From positions 1-38,487 of the forward strand of contig NZ_MIKC01000013.1 in the NCBI RefSeq assembly GCF_001730315.1: a stretch of DNA of 38,487 nt, written 5' to 3'. This DNA is from Enterococcus ureilyticus. GTDB taxonomy: Bacteria > Bacillota > Bacilli > Lactobacillales > Enterococcaceae. Made by a program: the position numbers and the translations under genes. How positions within the stretch are numbered: position 1 is the first letter of the stretch; the number at the start of each line of letters is the position of its first letter. Of the stretch, positions 23,098-31,297 are shown piece by piece. The notes beneath the pieces were generated by a model. It worked only from the letters and a program-made list of their open reading frames with translations. It was not told where the DNA came from and made no database searches.

Positions 23098-26000
23098 TTT
23101 GAGGCCACTTCCTTCGCTTTACGTCTCGGTTTCCAAATAAAAATATTGAATACGATCAATGCTGCGATCGCTAGTAGATATAAAATGATCTGAATAATAT
23201 TCAAGGCGTTATTTGCCAAGATATCTGCTAGGTTATTTTCACCGATCGACAATGGATTGATGGAGCGAATAAGATCGACCATCGGGTTATTGCCTTTGGT
23301 TTTTCCAATGGCGTTGGTGACAAAGACATAGCTGATAAATAGGAAAAGACTTAAGGCAAAGCCTGCGATATGGAATTGCTTCAACGCATAGTGATTCAAT
23401 AATGAGAAAATCAGCATAAAGAGTACGATCATCATGCCCCAAACGATTTGGGATTCTTTCACGATTCCTAATTCACTGATACTTAACAGACTTAAAATCA
23501 AGCCAATGCCGATAGCACTTAAACTGAGTAGCATTGTTTCCAGCATGTTGTCTTTGAGCCAGAGTTTTTCTCGTTTGAATTTATTCTTGACTTTTCTTGC
23601 GACAGGTTGCGTAGCAAAGAGGTAAGCGATAAATAAGCTCAACGTGTACATGATCAAGATCCAAGTGAAAGGTTCGTTGACCTCAGTTGTTTTGATGGTT
23701 GCTTCCGCTTTTCCGTTCACTGGATTGGCGATAAATTGTAGTAAGGTATTGTTTGGTACGCCGTCTTTATGAGCGTTGTTCAGCACTTTGATAAAGGCTG
23801 AAACGAAATCATTGTTGTTGGCTAATTCTTTGTTTAAATTGTCCATGATCACATCGGCATTAGCAGATAGATCTTCCCCATTTTTTTGTGCAGTTTGGAC
23901 TTCTTTGTCGAAAGATGTGAAGACCGATTTAACGCTTTCGGCTTCTTTAACATTCATATCAGATGCTTCTTTCAGCATTTCAGCTTGTTGTTTGATCGTT
24001 TTAAGCATCGAGTCGATTGCAGATATCTCTGTGTCTGTGGCAGCATTATCCGCTTCAACTTTCAGGTTAGATGCTGTGGCTTCGGACATATTCTTTTGCC
24101 AGTCGGCGATTTGAGCTAAATGATTTTGGACATTTTCGTTTAGACTCATAGTATTGCCTTGAATATCTTGAAGCTTTTCACCAATGCGACCAGATTGACG
24201 ATCGATATCGTCGGCTTGGCGACGTAGTGTTTCAAGCTTGGCATATTGGTCTTTGTAATGACCTGTCGCGAAGGTTCCGTTAAGGACTTGTTTGAACATT
24301 TCCGTCATGTTCATGTCCAATAAGTTGTTGAAGACATCGAATGGGTATTTATCGAAGTCTTTTAATTCTGCGTTGACTGTTTGATACAATTCGATTGTTT
24401 TTCCTAATTGTTCTGTATATTTTCTTTGAGCCCTTTGGTAATTGGGTGTTAAAAAGGCAGATAGATCGGTTGTCTGCTTCCAAGTAACTACATATGTGCC
24501 TGCCACTGCTCTAGCTGTATACGTGTCAACTTGAGGTGTATCTTTTGGCGTAACTGCCTCAGTTGATTGTGCTGACTGACTTGTTTCTTCAGTAGAAGTA
24601 CTCTCAGTAGTTTGGTTTTCTTGGGACTCAGGCTCTGTTTCATTGGTCGTTACATCGACAGTTGGTAGTGCTCGTGTAACTTGTGCATTTCCATCATTAT
24701 CTGGATGAAGCACTTTTACCACTGAAATTGGGATTGTAGGTGCACCGTTAGTTTCTTCAAAATTGTCTGCAAATGTATACGTAAAGTCCATGTAAGAATT
24801 AGAACTAGTAATTTGAATCTCTTCACCAGCAGGATCAACTTGGTTATTACCATAATTATAAGTAAGGGATGCAATTTCAGGAGGAATTTCACCAAAAATA
24901 ATCTTTCCGTCCGTTTTATAGTTTTCTGTTTTGATTCTGAACGAACGGGATTTTGTAATAGCAGTATCTCTTTCCTTAATCAAATTATCATAGGTTGTTC
25001 TCAACTTCTCATGATATTGACTTTTACTGACTGTTTCACTATCGACTTTCCATTCCAATTCTTCGATCTTAGGATTATCAGGATATTTATCATTGGTATC
25101 GCGAATTTTTTGATTGATTTTTTCTATAGTAGCCAACATGCCAGAGTTTCCATACATAGATGTTCGAATGTCATCAATAGCAGGGTTTTCAGTATATGGA
25201 AAATGACCATATAAAAAGACTTCATTGAACTGATTAATATCTCGGGTATCTTGTTTAAAAGGTAAGCTGTCCAAACGCTCTTGCATTTTCAGCAGGTAAT
25301 TATCATTAAATTTAGTAACATCTGAGAGTTGACCAGAATCGTAATCCATTTTTTTAAGGACATCTCTAAACGTCACTTCATCTGGAGTAGTAACTCTAAA
25401 TTGGTTGAAGAACTCTTCACTATAAGTATCAAAATACTCATTCTGAATAGCGGTCAATTCATCAATCTGCTTTTCAACATCTGCTTTAGAAGCAAGTAGT
25501 TGTTCATTCAATGCATTCATCTGCTCGATATAACGGCCATTTCCATCATCTGAGGCAATGAAATCATCCTGTAATGATTGATTCAAGCTTTCTAGTGTGC
25601 TGTATAATTTGTTTGTTTCAGAACTTAACACACTGTCATCCATTGAGGTCAAAATCTTAACAAACTCTTCGTAAGTCAATTTTCCATCAGCCCGTTGCTG
25701 TAATAACTGTTCTAGCAAAGTAGAAAAATCTTGATGGCTACTTACGAGAGACTCAGGATTTTTAATAAATTCAGTTAATGTATTTGTCAACAAGTCATTT
25801 GCTTGTAGGGCACTTTGAGACTGTGAGGTAATACCTGGTAAATAGTCTTTAAAATTAATCGTCGGTTGGTAAAGAATGTCTTGAAACTTCCCAACGGAAT
25901 CTGTTTGATTTGTATACACTTTTTCAATATTTTGTTGTGCCGTATACAAATTATCAATGATACTCACCACATATAAATCCACAAGCTGTTGGTTCAAATC

Positions 26001-26453
26001 ATTGACGATTTTTCGGCCAACACTTCTTGATTCATTTTCTAAAGTAGCATTACCATTCGCATTGATTTTGTAATTGACTTGAACTTTTTCAGGTGCTTCG
26101 CTGTCTAATTCTAAAAGCTTGCTTGAGAAATTACTTGGAATCGTAACAAGTAGGTTATAAGTGCCAGTTTTTAAACCATTCTCGGCAATTCCTCGACTCA
26201 CTGTGAACCAGTTGTATGTCGCATCTTTTTCGATTTTCTTCACGTAATCTGCGCCTAGGTTATAGTCTATGTTATTTTTGTTAATCCCGTTATCTTCATT
26301 TACCAACGCAATATTCAACCGCATATCTTGATCTTCTTTCGCTTTATTCGCAGAGATATCGGTAAAATCGCGATTCATAAATATCAGCATAATAAGTAAA
26401 ATTACAACCATCCAAACAGATTTCAACATATAATATAGTTTTTTACTGTTCAT
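23094..26453 (-). CDS. esaA: EsaA, large membrane protein of the T7SS with extended outer domain
   Basis: 1119 aa. One N-terminal membrane helix (residues about 9-25) and about five C-terminal helices (from about 918 to 1105) bracket a large extracellular region. That region is the YhgE/Pip-like architecture of EsaA: a conserved early part (IALVNEDNGIN), long coiled coils and a Thr/Ser/Glu-rich linker near residues 595-640 (TESTSTEETSQSAQSTEAVT). In T7SSb, EsaA dimers form an extracellular arrow-like structure, and the homologue can be surface exposed and used by phage. It follows esxA after a hairpin at 26471-26511. The basic tail KPRRKAKEVASK is cytoplasmic. Confidence 0.95.
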   Translation of the reverse strand: MNSKKLYYMLKSVWMVVILLIMLIFMNRDFTDISANKAKEDQDMRLNIALVNEDNGINKNNIDYNLGADYVKKIEKDATYNWFTVSRGIAENGLKTGTYNLLVTIPSNFSSKLLELDSEAPEKVQVNYKINANGNATLENESRSVGRKIVNDLNQQLVDLYVVSIIDNLYTAQQNIEKVYTNQTDSVGKFQDILYQPTINFKDYLPGITSQSQSALQANDLLTNTLTEFIKNPESLVSSHQDFSTLLEQLLQQRADGKLTYEEFVKILTSMDDSVLSSETNKLYSTLESLNQSLQDDFIASDDGNGRYIEQMNALNEQLLASKADVEKQIDELTAIQNEYFDTYSEEFFNQFRVTTPDEVTFRDVLKKMDYDSGQLSDVTKFNDNYLLKMQERLDSLPFKQDTRDINQFNEVFLYGHFPYTENPAIDDIRTSMYGNSGMLATIEKINQKIRDTNDKYPDNPKIEELEWKVDSETVSKSQYHEKLRTTYDNLIKERDTAITKSRSFRIKTENYKTDGKIIFGEIPPEIASLTYNYGNNQVDPAGEEIQITSSNSYMDFTYTFADNFEETNGAPTIPISVVKVLHPDNDGNAQVTRALPTVDVTTNETEPESQENQTTESTSTEETSQSAQSTEAVTPKDTPQVDTYTARAVAGTYVVTWKQTTDLSAFLTPNYQRAQRKYTEQLGKTIELYQTVNAELKDFDKYPFDVFNNLLDMNMTEMFKQVLNGTFATGHYKDQYAKLETLRRQADDIDRQSGRIGEKLQDIQGNTMSLNENVQNHLAQIADWQKNMSEATASNLKVEADNAATDTEISAIDSMLKTIKQQAEMLKEASDMNVKEAESVKSVFTSFDKEVQTAQKNGEDLSANADVIMDNLNKELANNNDFVSAFIKVLNNAHKDGVPNNTLLQFIANPVNGKAEATIKTTEVNEPFTWILIMYTLSLFIAYLFATQPVARKVKNKFKREKLWLKDNMLETMLLSLSAIGIGLILSLLSISELGIVKESQIVWGMMIVLFMLIFSLLNHYALKQFHIAGFALSLFLFISYVFVTNAIGKTKGNNPMVDLIRSINPLSIGENNLADILANNALNIIQIILYLLAIAALIVFNIFIWKPRRKAKEVASK

Positions 26454-26470
26454 TTATCATTCTCCTAAAC

Positions 26471-26511
26471 AAAAGAGGAACAGCGAGGAGCAAGTGCCCT
26501 CCCTATTCCTC
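26471..26511 (-). terminator. Likely leaky terminator between esxA and esaA
   Basis: In minus sense, GAGGAA pairs with TTCCTC (26506-26511 and 26475-26480), with a weaker inner GAGG/CCTC stem, then four T residues. A short stem and short T run suggest partial termination, which would give more esxA than downstream mRNA, as expected for a secreted substrate ahead of membrane components. Confidence 0.5.
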
Positions 26512-26524
26512 AGTTATGTGTTTC

Positions 26525-26827
26525 TTATAGACCTCTTCCGATTGCTGAAGAGATATTTTGATCTGTTTCTTCTACAATAGTAGCAACTTCGTTCAATTGT
26601 TTGTTGATTTGATCTAATAACTCAGCGAACTCGCTTACTTTTGGTTTTAAAGCAGTGAATTGATCGTTAAAGCTATCAAAACCGCTACCTTCCCAGTTTC
26701 CTTGAATCGTATCTTGTTCAGATTGTAATTTTTGTAAAATATCTTGAACTTGTTGCGAACCGTCCGTATATTTTGTTGCAGAAGTTCTAAGTTCTTGTGG
26801 GGATAATTTAATTCTATCGCCTGCCAT
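26525..26827 (-). CDS. esxA: EsxA, WXG100 protein secreted by the T7SS
   Basis: 100 aa, the standard WXG100 length. It has two helices joined by the WXG turn at W45-E46-G47 (GNWEGSGFD), no signal peptide, and the C-terminus EETDQNISSAIGRGL. The N-terminal KLSPQELRTSATKYTDGSQQ is typical of the family. EsxA dimers are the hallmark T7SS substrate and are needed for secretion of other effectors. GGAGG lies 8 nt before the ATG. It is the first gene of the core operon and is preceded by a 200-bp region with repeated GGTAA/TTACC motifs, then the LytTR regulator gene in the same direction. Confidence 0.97.
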   Translation of the reverse strand: MAGDRIKLSPQELRTSATKYTDGSQQVQDILQKLQSEQDTIQGNWEGSGFDSFNDQFTALKPKVSEFAELLDQINKQLNEVATIVEETDQNISSAIGRGL

Positions 26828-26877
26828 TTTTCATTCCTCCAAATTGTTATTTTAGAGAGCACTATTTGTGCCCGCTA

Positions 26878-26982
26878 GTTACCTAAACGTTACCATAAAA
26901 AGAGGCTGTAAAATACTTAATGTAATAAGTTGCGTGTTTTAGGTAAAAAATAACAAGGGTAATAGAATTATAATTTACCTTT
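26878..26982 (-). promoter_or_regulatory. Candidate control region of the T7SS operon
   Basis: In minus sense a TATAAT box (26967-26972) lacks a good -35 and is flanked by AAGGTAA and TTACCCTT, an imperfect inverted repeat. Downstream, GTTACC occurs twice 11 bp apart (26878-26883 and 26889-26894). TTACCTAAAC (26879-26888) is inverted as GTTTTAGGTAA (26936-26946). A weak -35 with repeated motifs suggests activator or repressor binding; the LytTR protein encoded upstream is the obvious candidate, but the spacing is not the usual LytTR pattern. Confidence 0.4.
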
Positions 26983-27037
26983 AAGGAAATTTTTTAGATT
27001 TCTGTGGTTTTTATAGTTATCTAGAAGTCTGAAAAAT

Positions 27038-27066
27038 AAAAAAAGCCTATACATTATAGACTTTTT
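27038..27066 (-). terminator. Terminator of the LytTR regulator gene
   Basis: In minus-strand RNA AAAAAG-U-CUAU pairs with AUAG-G-CUUUUU (11-bp stem with one G-U pair), followed by more T. It overlaps the stop codon at 27054 and separates the regulator transcript from the T7SS operon. Confidence 0.75.
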
Positions 27067-27791
27067 CTAGCTTTTAGGAACGTTGCATAGGATACTTTTA
27101 ACTCCTCTTTAAATGTTCTGCTCATTGGTAAGGAAAGGTTATTTTCTTGTTGTAGACCATCTTCAAATTGTTTAACGAAAATTTCATTTTTCGCGATTTC
27201 AACAATATAGTTCAAATTCACCACATAGCTGCCATGGATTCGAGCAAATAAATGTTTATCTAATTTAGCGATGATTTCGGCCATCGTTAAATACGTCTTA
27301 TAGATTCGTTCCGTCGTGTGAATGTATGCGACACGTCCACTTTTTGCGATATAGACAATTTCATTCATCGGCAATACCACAAGTTTTCGATTAAATGAAA
27401 ACTCAAAATAAGCATGAATCGCATTAAAATAATTTCTTGCTCGATCCATGGTTTCCAATAAACAAGCACTTGAAATTGGCTTCACTAAATAATCAAAAGC
27501 CTGCACTTTGAACACATCCGGCATCCGTTTAATATCATCTGATACAAAAATGATCAATGCTTCTACATCAAAGGCTCGTATTTGTTGGGCTAACGCAACA
27601 CTATCTGTTTCAGTCATTTCAATAGAGATAAAGTATATATTATAACTTGTCCCAATTTCGTTGAGGTGTCGTATCAGCTTTTCACCGTTACTAAAAAAAT
27701 CAAATTCGTATTGCTGAGAAGTGTGCAGATGGATTATCTTCTCAATGTTTCCTATTTCTTTCTGGTTATTATCACACAATGCAATCTTCAA
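27054..27791 (-). CDS. LytTR-domain response regulator with degenerate receiver domain
   Basis: 245 aa. An N-terminal receiver-like domain (about 1-120) is followed by a LytTR DNA-binding domain (about 140-240: EIVYIAKSGRVAYIHTTERI, then FARIHGSYVVNLNYI). In ordinary receivers strand 3 ends in a phospho-accepting Asp before a xxMP stretch; here the segment is YFISIEMTETD, so that position is Ser56. The acidic pocket is reduced too (CDN instead of CDD), while the KP pair (K104-P105) remains. No histidine kinase gene lies nearby. It is therefore probably controlled by something other than phosphorylation. Position just upstream of esxA in the same direction makes it the likely T7SS regulator, but that is inference. 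Confidence 0.85.
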   Translation of the reverse strand: MKIALCDNNQKEIGNIEKIIHLHTSQQYEFDFFSNGEKLIRHLNEIGTSYNIYFISIEMTETDSVALAQQIRAFDVEALIIFVSDDIKRMPDVFKVQAFDYLVKPISSACLLETMDRARNYFNAIHAYFEFSFNRKLVVLPMNEIVYIAKSGRVAYIHTTERIYKTYLTMAEIIAKLDKHLFARIHGSYVVNLNYIVEIAKNEIFVKQFEDGLQQENNLSLPMSRTFKEELKVSYATFLKARKSL

Positions 27792-27945
27792 TCGCTCATC
27801 TCCCCTTGAGTATAAGATTAAAAATGTATGTTTATAAAGTATTTATCACTTTTCAGTTGCTTTATTTTGGTCAATTACAATTGTAGCATATTTTTTTTAC
27901 AGAAATTCTCAAAAATTGTACGAAAAGCGGTGTTTTTAGAGAATT

Positions 27946-27954
27946 TGTTATAAT
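27946..27954 (+). promoter_or_regulatory. Extended -10 promoter for the acetyltransferase gene
   Basis: TGTTATAAT, a TGn plus consensus -10, lies about 105 bp before the start at 28060. The -35 region is poor, as is usual for extended -10 promoters. The rest of 27792-28059 is AT-rich and includes the palindrome TACAATTGTA (27876-27885); no gene is seen there. Confidence 0.5.
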
Positions 27955-28059
27955 CTTTATCAATAAATAAAAATGTTAATTGATTTTTAAGAAGGCTATT
28001 TCTATATATGAAGCGTTTTTTTTGTTAAACTAACATAGAATGACGAGGGGGGAGATGAA

Positions 28060-28761
28060 ATGGAAATACGTTACAATTCAGATGGGCAACCAATTGGCTA
28101 TTCTGTAACGAATTGGTCAAAAAGAGAGTACCCAACAAAAGCTATACTAGAGGGAACCTATTGTGATTTAGAAAAAATAGATCCTAAGCAGCATCTCGAA
28201 GATTTATATCAAGTTTATGGTCCAACGAGTCCAGCTAAAAACTGGACATATTTACCAATGGAGCCATTTGAAGATAAAGCTGAATTTTTTACTTATTTAG
28301 AGTCAATTAGTCGATCACAAGATCCATTTCATTATGCGATTATTGATAAGTTTAATAGAAAAGCCATAGGCACGTTGGCTTTGATGCGAACAAATAGAGA
28401 GCAAGGGACGATCGAAGTAGGATATGTTATCTATTCTGATCAATTGAAACAAACGCGGATCGCTACAGAGGCCCAATATCTTTTAGCTTGTTATGCGCTA
28501 GATGAGCTAGGCTATCGACGTTATGAATGGAAATGTGATGCCTTGAATGACCCTTCCAGAAAAGCTGCCACACGTTTAGGGTTTGTCTTTGAAGGAATTT
28601 TCCGTAATGCTGTGGTTTATAAAGATCGAAACAGAGATACGGCATGGTTTTCTATCATTGATAGTGAATGGACACAAACGAAATCCCGTCTAGAATCATG
28701 GTTAGCTCCTAGCAATTTTACGGCTGATGGCCAGCAAAAAAAGCGCCTGAAAGAATGTTAA
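28060..28761 (+). CDS. GNAT-family N-acetyltransferase (RimJ/RimL-like)
   Basis: 233 aa. The GNAT fold (Acetyltransf_3 type) spans residues about 25-195. It starts with a substrate-side segment (CDLEKIDPKQHLEDLYQVYG). A strand AIGTLALMRT leads to TIEVGYVIY and a helix EAQYLLACYALDELGYRRYEW. It ends with NDPSRKAATRLGFVFEGIFR, the classic RimJ/RimL motif for acetyl-CoA binding and the final strands. It probably acetylates an N-terminal amine or a small molecule; the substrate cannot be told. Strong RBS AGGGGGGAGATG before the ATG. It is 36 bp upstream of the M24-family gene in the same direction, so the two are likely cotranscribed up to the terminator at 30195-30238. Confidence 0.9.
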   Translation: MEIRYNSDGQPIGYSVTNWSKREYPTKAILEGTYCDLEKIDPKQHLEDLYQVYGPTSPAKNWTYLPMEPFEDKAEFFTYLESISRSQDPFHYAIIDKFNRKAIGTLALMRTNREQGTIEVGYVIYSDQLKQTRIATEAQYLLACYALDELGYRRYEWKCDALNDPSRKAATRLGFVFEGIFRNAVVYKDRNRDTAWFSIIDSEWTQTKSRLESWLAPSNFTADGQQKKRLKEC

Positions 28762-28797
28762 ACACAAAAATAGTGTATTTGAAAGGAAATGAATCAA

Positions 28798-30192
28798 ATG
28801 AAAAAAATAGAAATTCAATTAGCAAAGATTCCTAAGCCTGCCATTTTTCCGGATGTTGCACCAACCTTTTTAACGGATGAAACAATGGCTGAAAGAAAGC
28901 ATAAGCTTTTGGAAAATATGAAGTCAGAAGATTTTGATGCCTTAGTGGTCTACGCGGACAAAGAGCATGGCGGGAATTTTGAATATTTAACTGGATTTAT
29001 TCCTCGTTTTGAAGAAGGACTGCTTGTTTTGGATGTTACTGGAGCATGCACACTACTATTAGGCAATGAAAATCTCAAAATGGCAAAAGTTTCACGGATC
29101 GACAATCAATTAGTCCACTATCCGTTGTTTTCTTTGCCAAATCAACCGATGGATAACGAAGTGAGTTTGGAAAATATTTTTGAAACGATTGGCTTATCGA
29201 AAAAGAACAAGATCGGCGTCGTCGGCTGGAAAATGTTTACCGCAACGCAATCAGCTAATGATACACTATTTGATTTGCCTTATTTTATTGTTCAAGCTCT
29301 TTTAGCAAGTAAAAGGGAGGAGGCAGTTCTTAAAAACGCAGCGCATTTATTTATTCGAGGAGATAAAGGAGTTCGGATAACAAATAATGTAAACGAACTT
29401 GCTCATTATGAATATGGGGCAAATCTATCATCCAGTGCCGTATTAAACGCAATGGATGCCGTTGAAATCGGTGTAACTGAAGCTGTTTTAGGGAATAAAT
29501 TAACAGCGGAAGGACAAACGAATACAGTTGTGACAATTGCTGCAACAGGGCAACGATTTGAATATGCCAATATCTATCCCACACACAAACAAGTGACATT
29601 AGGCGATCCACTATCTCTAACAACCGCCTTCAAAGGTGGCTTGTCTAGCCGTACTGGATTTGTTGTAGAAAATGCAACACAACTCCCAGCAACACAAAAA
29701 GAATACGTAGAAAAGATAGCAAAGCCATACTATCAAGCAATTACAGCTTGGTTGGAAACCATCAAGATCGGTATGTCTGGAAACGAACTTTATCAAACAA
29801 TCGAAACAGTCTTTCCAAAAGCGGATTATCACTGGCACTTGAATCCTGGACATTTAGTGGCAGATGAAGAGTGGATGTCGTCACCGATTTATGCTGGTTC
29901 GGAGGAAAAATTGAAAAGCGGTATGATTTTACAGCTAGATATTATTCCTTCTGTGTCAGGCTTCACTGGAGTAAGTGCTGAAGAATGCGTGGCGTTAGCA
30001 GATTCGGATATACAAAACCAAATCAAAGAAAACTATCCAGAATTGTGGCAACGAATCACGATCAGAAAAAAATATATCAAAGAAACCTTAAACATCGATC
30101 TAAGTGAAGATATTATCCCGATGTCTAATACAGTAGGCTATTTACGGCCATTTTATTTAGCAAAAGATCAAGCGTTTCAATGTGTTAAATAG
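28798..30192 (+). CDS. M24-family (prolidase/creatinase fold) protein with missing metal ligands
   Basis: 464 aa from the second ATG, where AAAGGA lies 10 nt upstream; the ATG at 28789 is only 1 nt from that RBS. An N-terminal creatinase-type domain (about 1-160: DALVVYADKEHGGNFEYLTG) is followed by a pita-bread-like domain. Canonical M24 enzymes carry a DxG and a later Asp as metal ligands; here that stretch is GDPLSLTTAFKGGLSSRTG, so both look replaced. The His (NPGHLV) and late Glu (SAEECV) remain. It may be inactive as a metallopeptidase, act with another mechanism, or bind a ligand. The pairing with an acetyltransferase suggests peptide or amino-acid derivative metabolism. Confidence 0.75.
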   Translation: MKKIEIQLAKIPKPAIFPDVAPTFLTDETMAERKHKLLENMKSEDFDALVVYADKEHGGNFEYLTGFIPRFEEGLLVLDVTGACTLLLGNENLKMAKVSRIDNQLVHYPLFSLPNQPMDNEVSLENIFETIGLSKKNKIGVVGWKMFTATQSANDTLFDLPYFIVQALLASKREEAVLKNAAHLFIRGDKGVRITNNVNELAHYEYGANLSSSAVLNAMDAVEIGVTEAVLGNKLTAEGQTNTVVTIAATGQRFEYANIYPTHKQVTLGDPLSLTTAFKGGLSSRTGFVVENATQLPATQKEYVEKIAKPYYQAITAWLETIKIGMSGNELYQTIETVFPKADYHWHLNPGHLVADEEWMSSPIYAGSEEKLKSGMILQLDIIPSVSGFTGVSAEECVALADSDIQNQIKENYPELWQRITIRKKYIKETLNIDLSEDIIPMSNTVGYLRPFYLAKDQAFQCVK

Positions 30193-30194
30193 CA

Positions 30195-30238
30195 AAAATA
30201 AGGATCAACCTGTCATTTGACGTATTGATCCTTATTTT
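30195..30238. terminator. Bidirectional terminator between the M24-family and PfkB genes
   Basis: 14-bp perfect stem (30195-30208 with 30225-30238) with A-rich and T-rich ends on both sides. It serves the plus-strand M24-family gene and the minus-strand kinase gene. Confidence 0.85.
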
Positions 30239-30254
30239 ATTTTGAAAAATCCAT

Positions 30255-30270
30255 TGTTACACGTGAAACA
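30255..30270. other. parS: parS centromere-like site for ParB
   Basis: TGTTACACGTGAAACA matches the Bacillus-type parS consensus TGTTNCACGTGAAACA at every defined position. It lies just before the stop of the kinase gene, about 7.2 kb from parB. ParB loads at such sites near the origin to organise chromosome segregation. The match is exact and the neighbourhood fits. Confidence 0.85.
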
Positions 30271-30271
30271 T

Positions 30272-31222
30272 TTACTTTATTTCTTGTAAAACGATGTTAT
30301 TTTTCAGTGCTTCAACATTTTCAACCGAAACATAACCTACCGCTTGCTCCAAAGCATTACTCATGCCACAAGCCATCCCATAACGGAGCGTCTCTTCGAT
30401 CGAAAGCCCCTGATCCAAAGCAAATGCAATCCCGCCTACTGTCGCATCGCCAGAACCTGTTGGATTGATGCTATTGATGGCTGGTATCGTTACATCAAAA
30501 ATCCGTCCCTGGTATTTTGCGACAGCGCCATCTCCGCCGCAAGAAACGAGAATAAACGGAATATCTTGCAATATCGGATGGGTGAGTTGTCTAATAACTT
30601 CCTGTTTGTTTACAATTGAAAGACTAAGTAATTCTGCAAATTCATGAATATTCGGTTTGATAAAATAGGGTTTAATCGTCCCTTGTAAGACATTTTTAAG
30701 CTGTTGGCCTGAAATATCGGTTAGAATTTTCACCTCTGCTCCGAGCTGTTCATACAACTGTTGTAAATAGTCTTGGTATAGTCGTTCGTTTTTAGTATTG
30801 GCTGATCCGCATAGTGCGATGATCGGTCTTTTTTGTTGTGTAAAGGAAAAATCAATCACGTTAGCAAGTACTTTTTGGGCAGTTTCGACCGTTATCACGG
30901 GCCCAAGTTCTACGATTTCGGTTTGATTTTTCTCGCGATCCATTATCGTTACAGCATTTCTAGACTCACCTGGAATGGGGATAAATACGGATTTAAAAGC
31001 TTCTTGTTCAAGTGCGTTTCGAATCAGTTCTCCATTTGTCCCAGCTAAAACGCTCATTACTGTTACGTCACTGCCTAAAATTGCCGCTGTTCTGCCAGCG
31101 TTGATTCCTTTACCTCCGACGGCTTTGATCGGATTACTACAACGATTCATTTCACCTAAAATAAATGTTTCTGCAAAATAAATGGAATCCATTGATGGAT
31201 TAAGTGTCACTGTTAAAATCAT
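30272..31222 (-). CDS. PfkB-family sugar-phosphate kinase (1-phosphofructokinase / tagatose-6-phosphate kinase type)
   Basis: 316 aa, normal length for the FruK/LacC group. The start MILTVTLNPSMDSIYF, the GGKGIN motif (36-41) and the anion-hole/catalytic motif NPTGSGDATVGG (catalytic Asp259) are all intact. It transfers phosphate from ATP to a sugar phosphate in the cytoplasm. The nearby galactitol-type PTS and class II aldolase suggest it makes the bisphosphate or aldolase substrate in that pathway; the exact sugar is not clear. It lies downstream of the DeoR gene in the same direction with a large stem-loop between. The ATG at 31222 has GAAGGAGAG upstream. Confidence 0.9.
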   Translation of the reverse strand: MILTVTLNPSMDSIYFAETFILGEMNRCSNPIKAVGGKGINAGRTAAILGSDVTVMSVLAGTNGELIRNALEQEAFKSVFIPIPGESRNAVTIMDREKNQTEIVELGPVITVETAQKVLANVIDFSFTQQKRPIIALCGSANTKNERLYQDYLQQLYEQLGAEVKILTDISGQQLKNVLQGTIKPYFIKPNIHEFAELLSLSIVNKQEVIRQLTHPILQDIPFILVSCGGDGAVAKYQGRIFDVTIPAINSINPTGSGDATVGGIAFALDQGLSIEETLRYGMACGMSNALEQAVGYVSVENVEALKNNIVLQEIK

Positions 31223-31248
31223 AATTGCTTCTCTCCTTCAGGTCCTTC

Positions 31249-31297
31249 GTTAAACTGGGTCCCCGAAAGAGCTGTGAAACCCAGTTTAACTTTTTTT
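31249..31297 (+). terminator. Strong stem-loop with T tract, plus-strand orientation, between deoR-type and kinase genes
   Basis: 12-bp perfect stem (31249-31260 with 31279-31290) followed on the plus strand by seven T. In minus sense, the direction of both neighbouring genes, no T tract follows. It would stop antisense transcription coming from the kinase side. For the deoR-kinase mRNA it may act as a stability or attenuation hairpin. It overlaps the stop codon of the regulator. Confidence 0.55.

Noticed and set aside
26647-26862. Open frame overlapping esxA on the same strand
   Set aside because: It is out of frame with the well-supported WXG100 gene, and the protein looks random.
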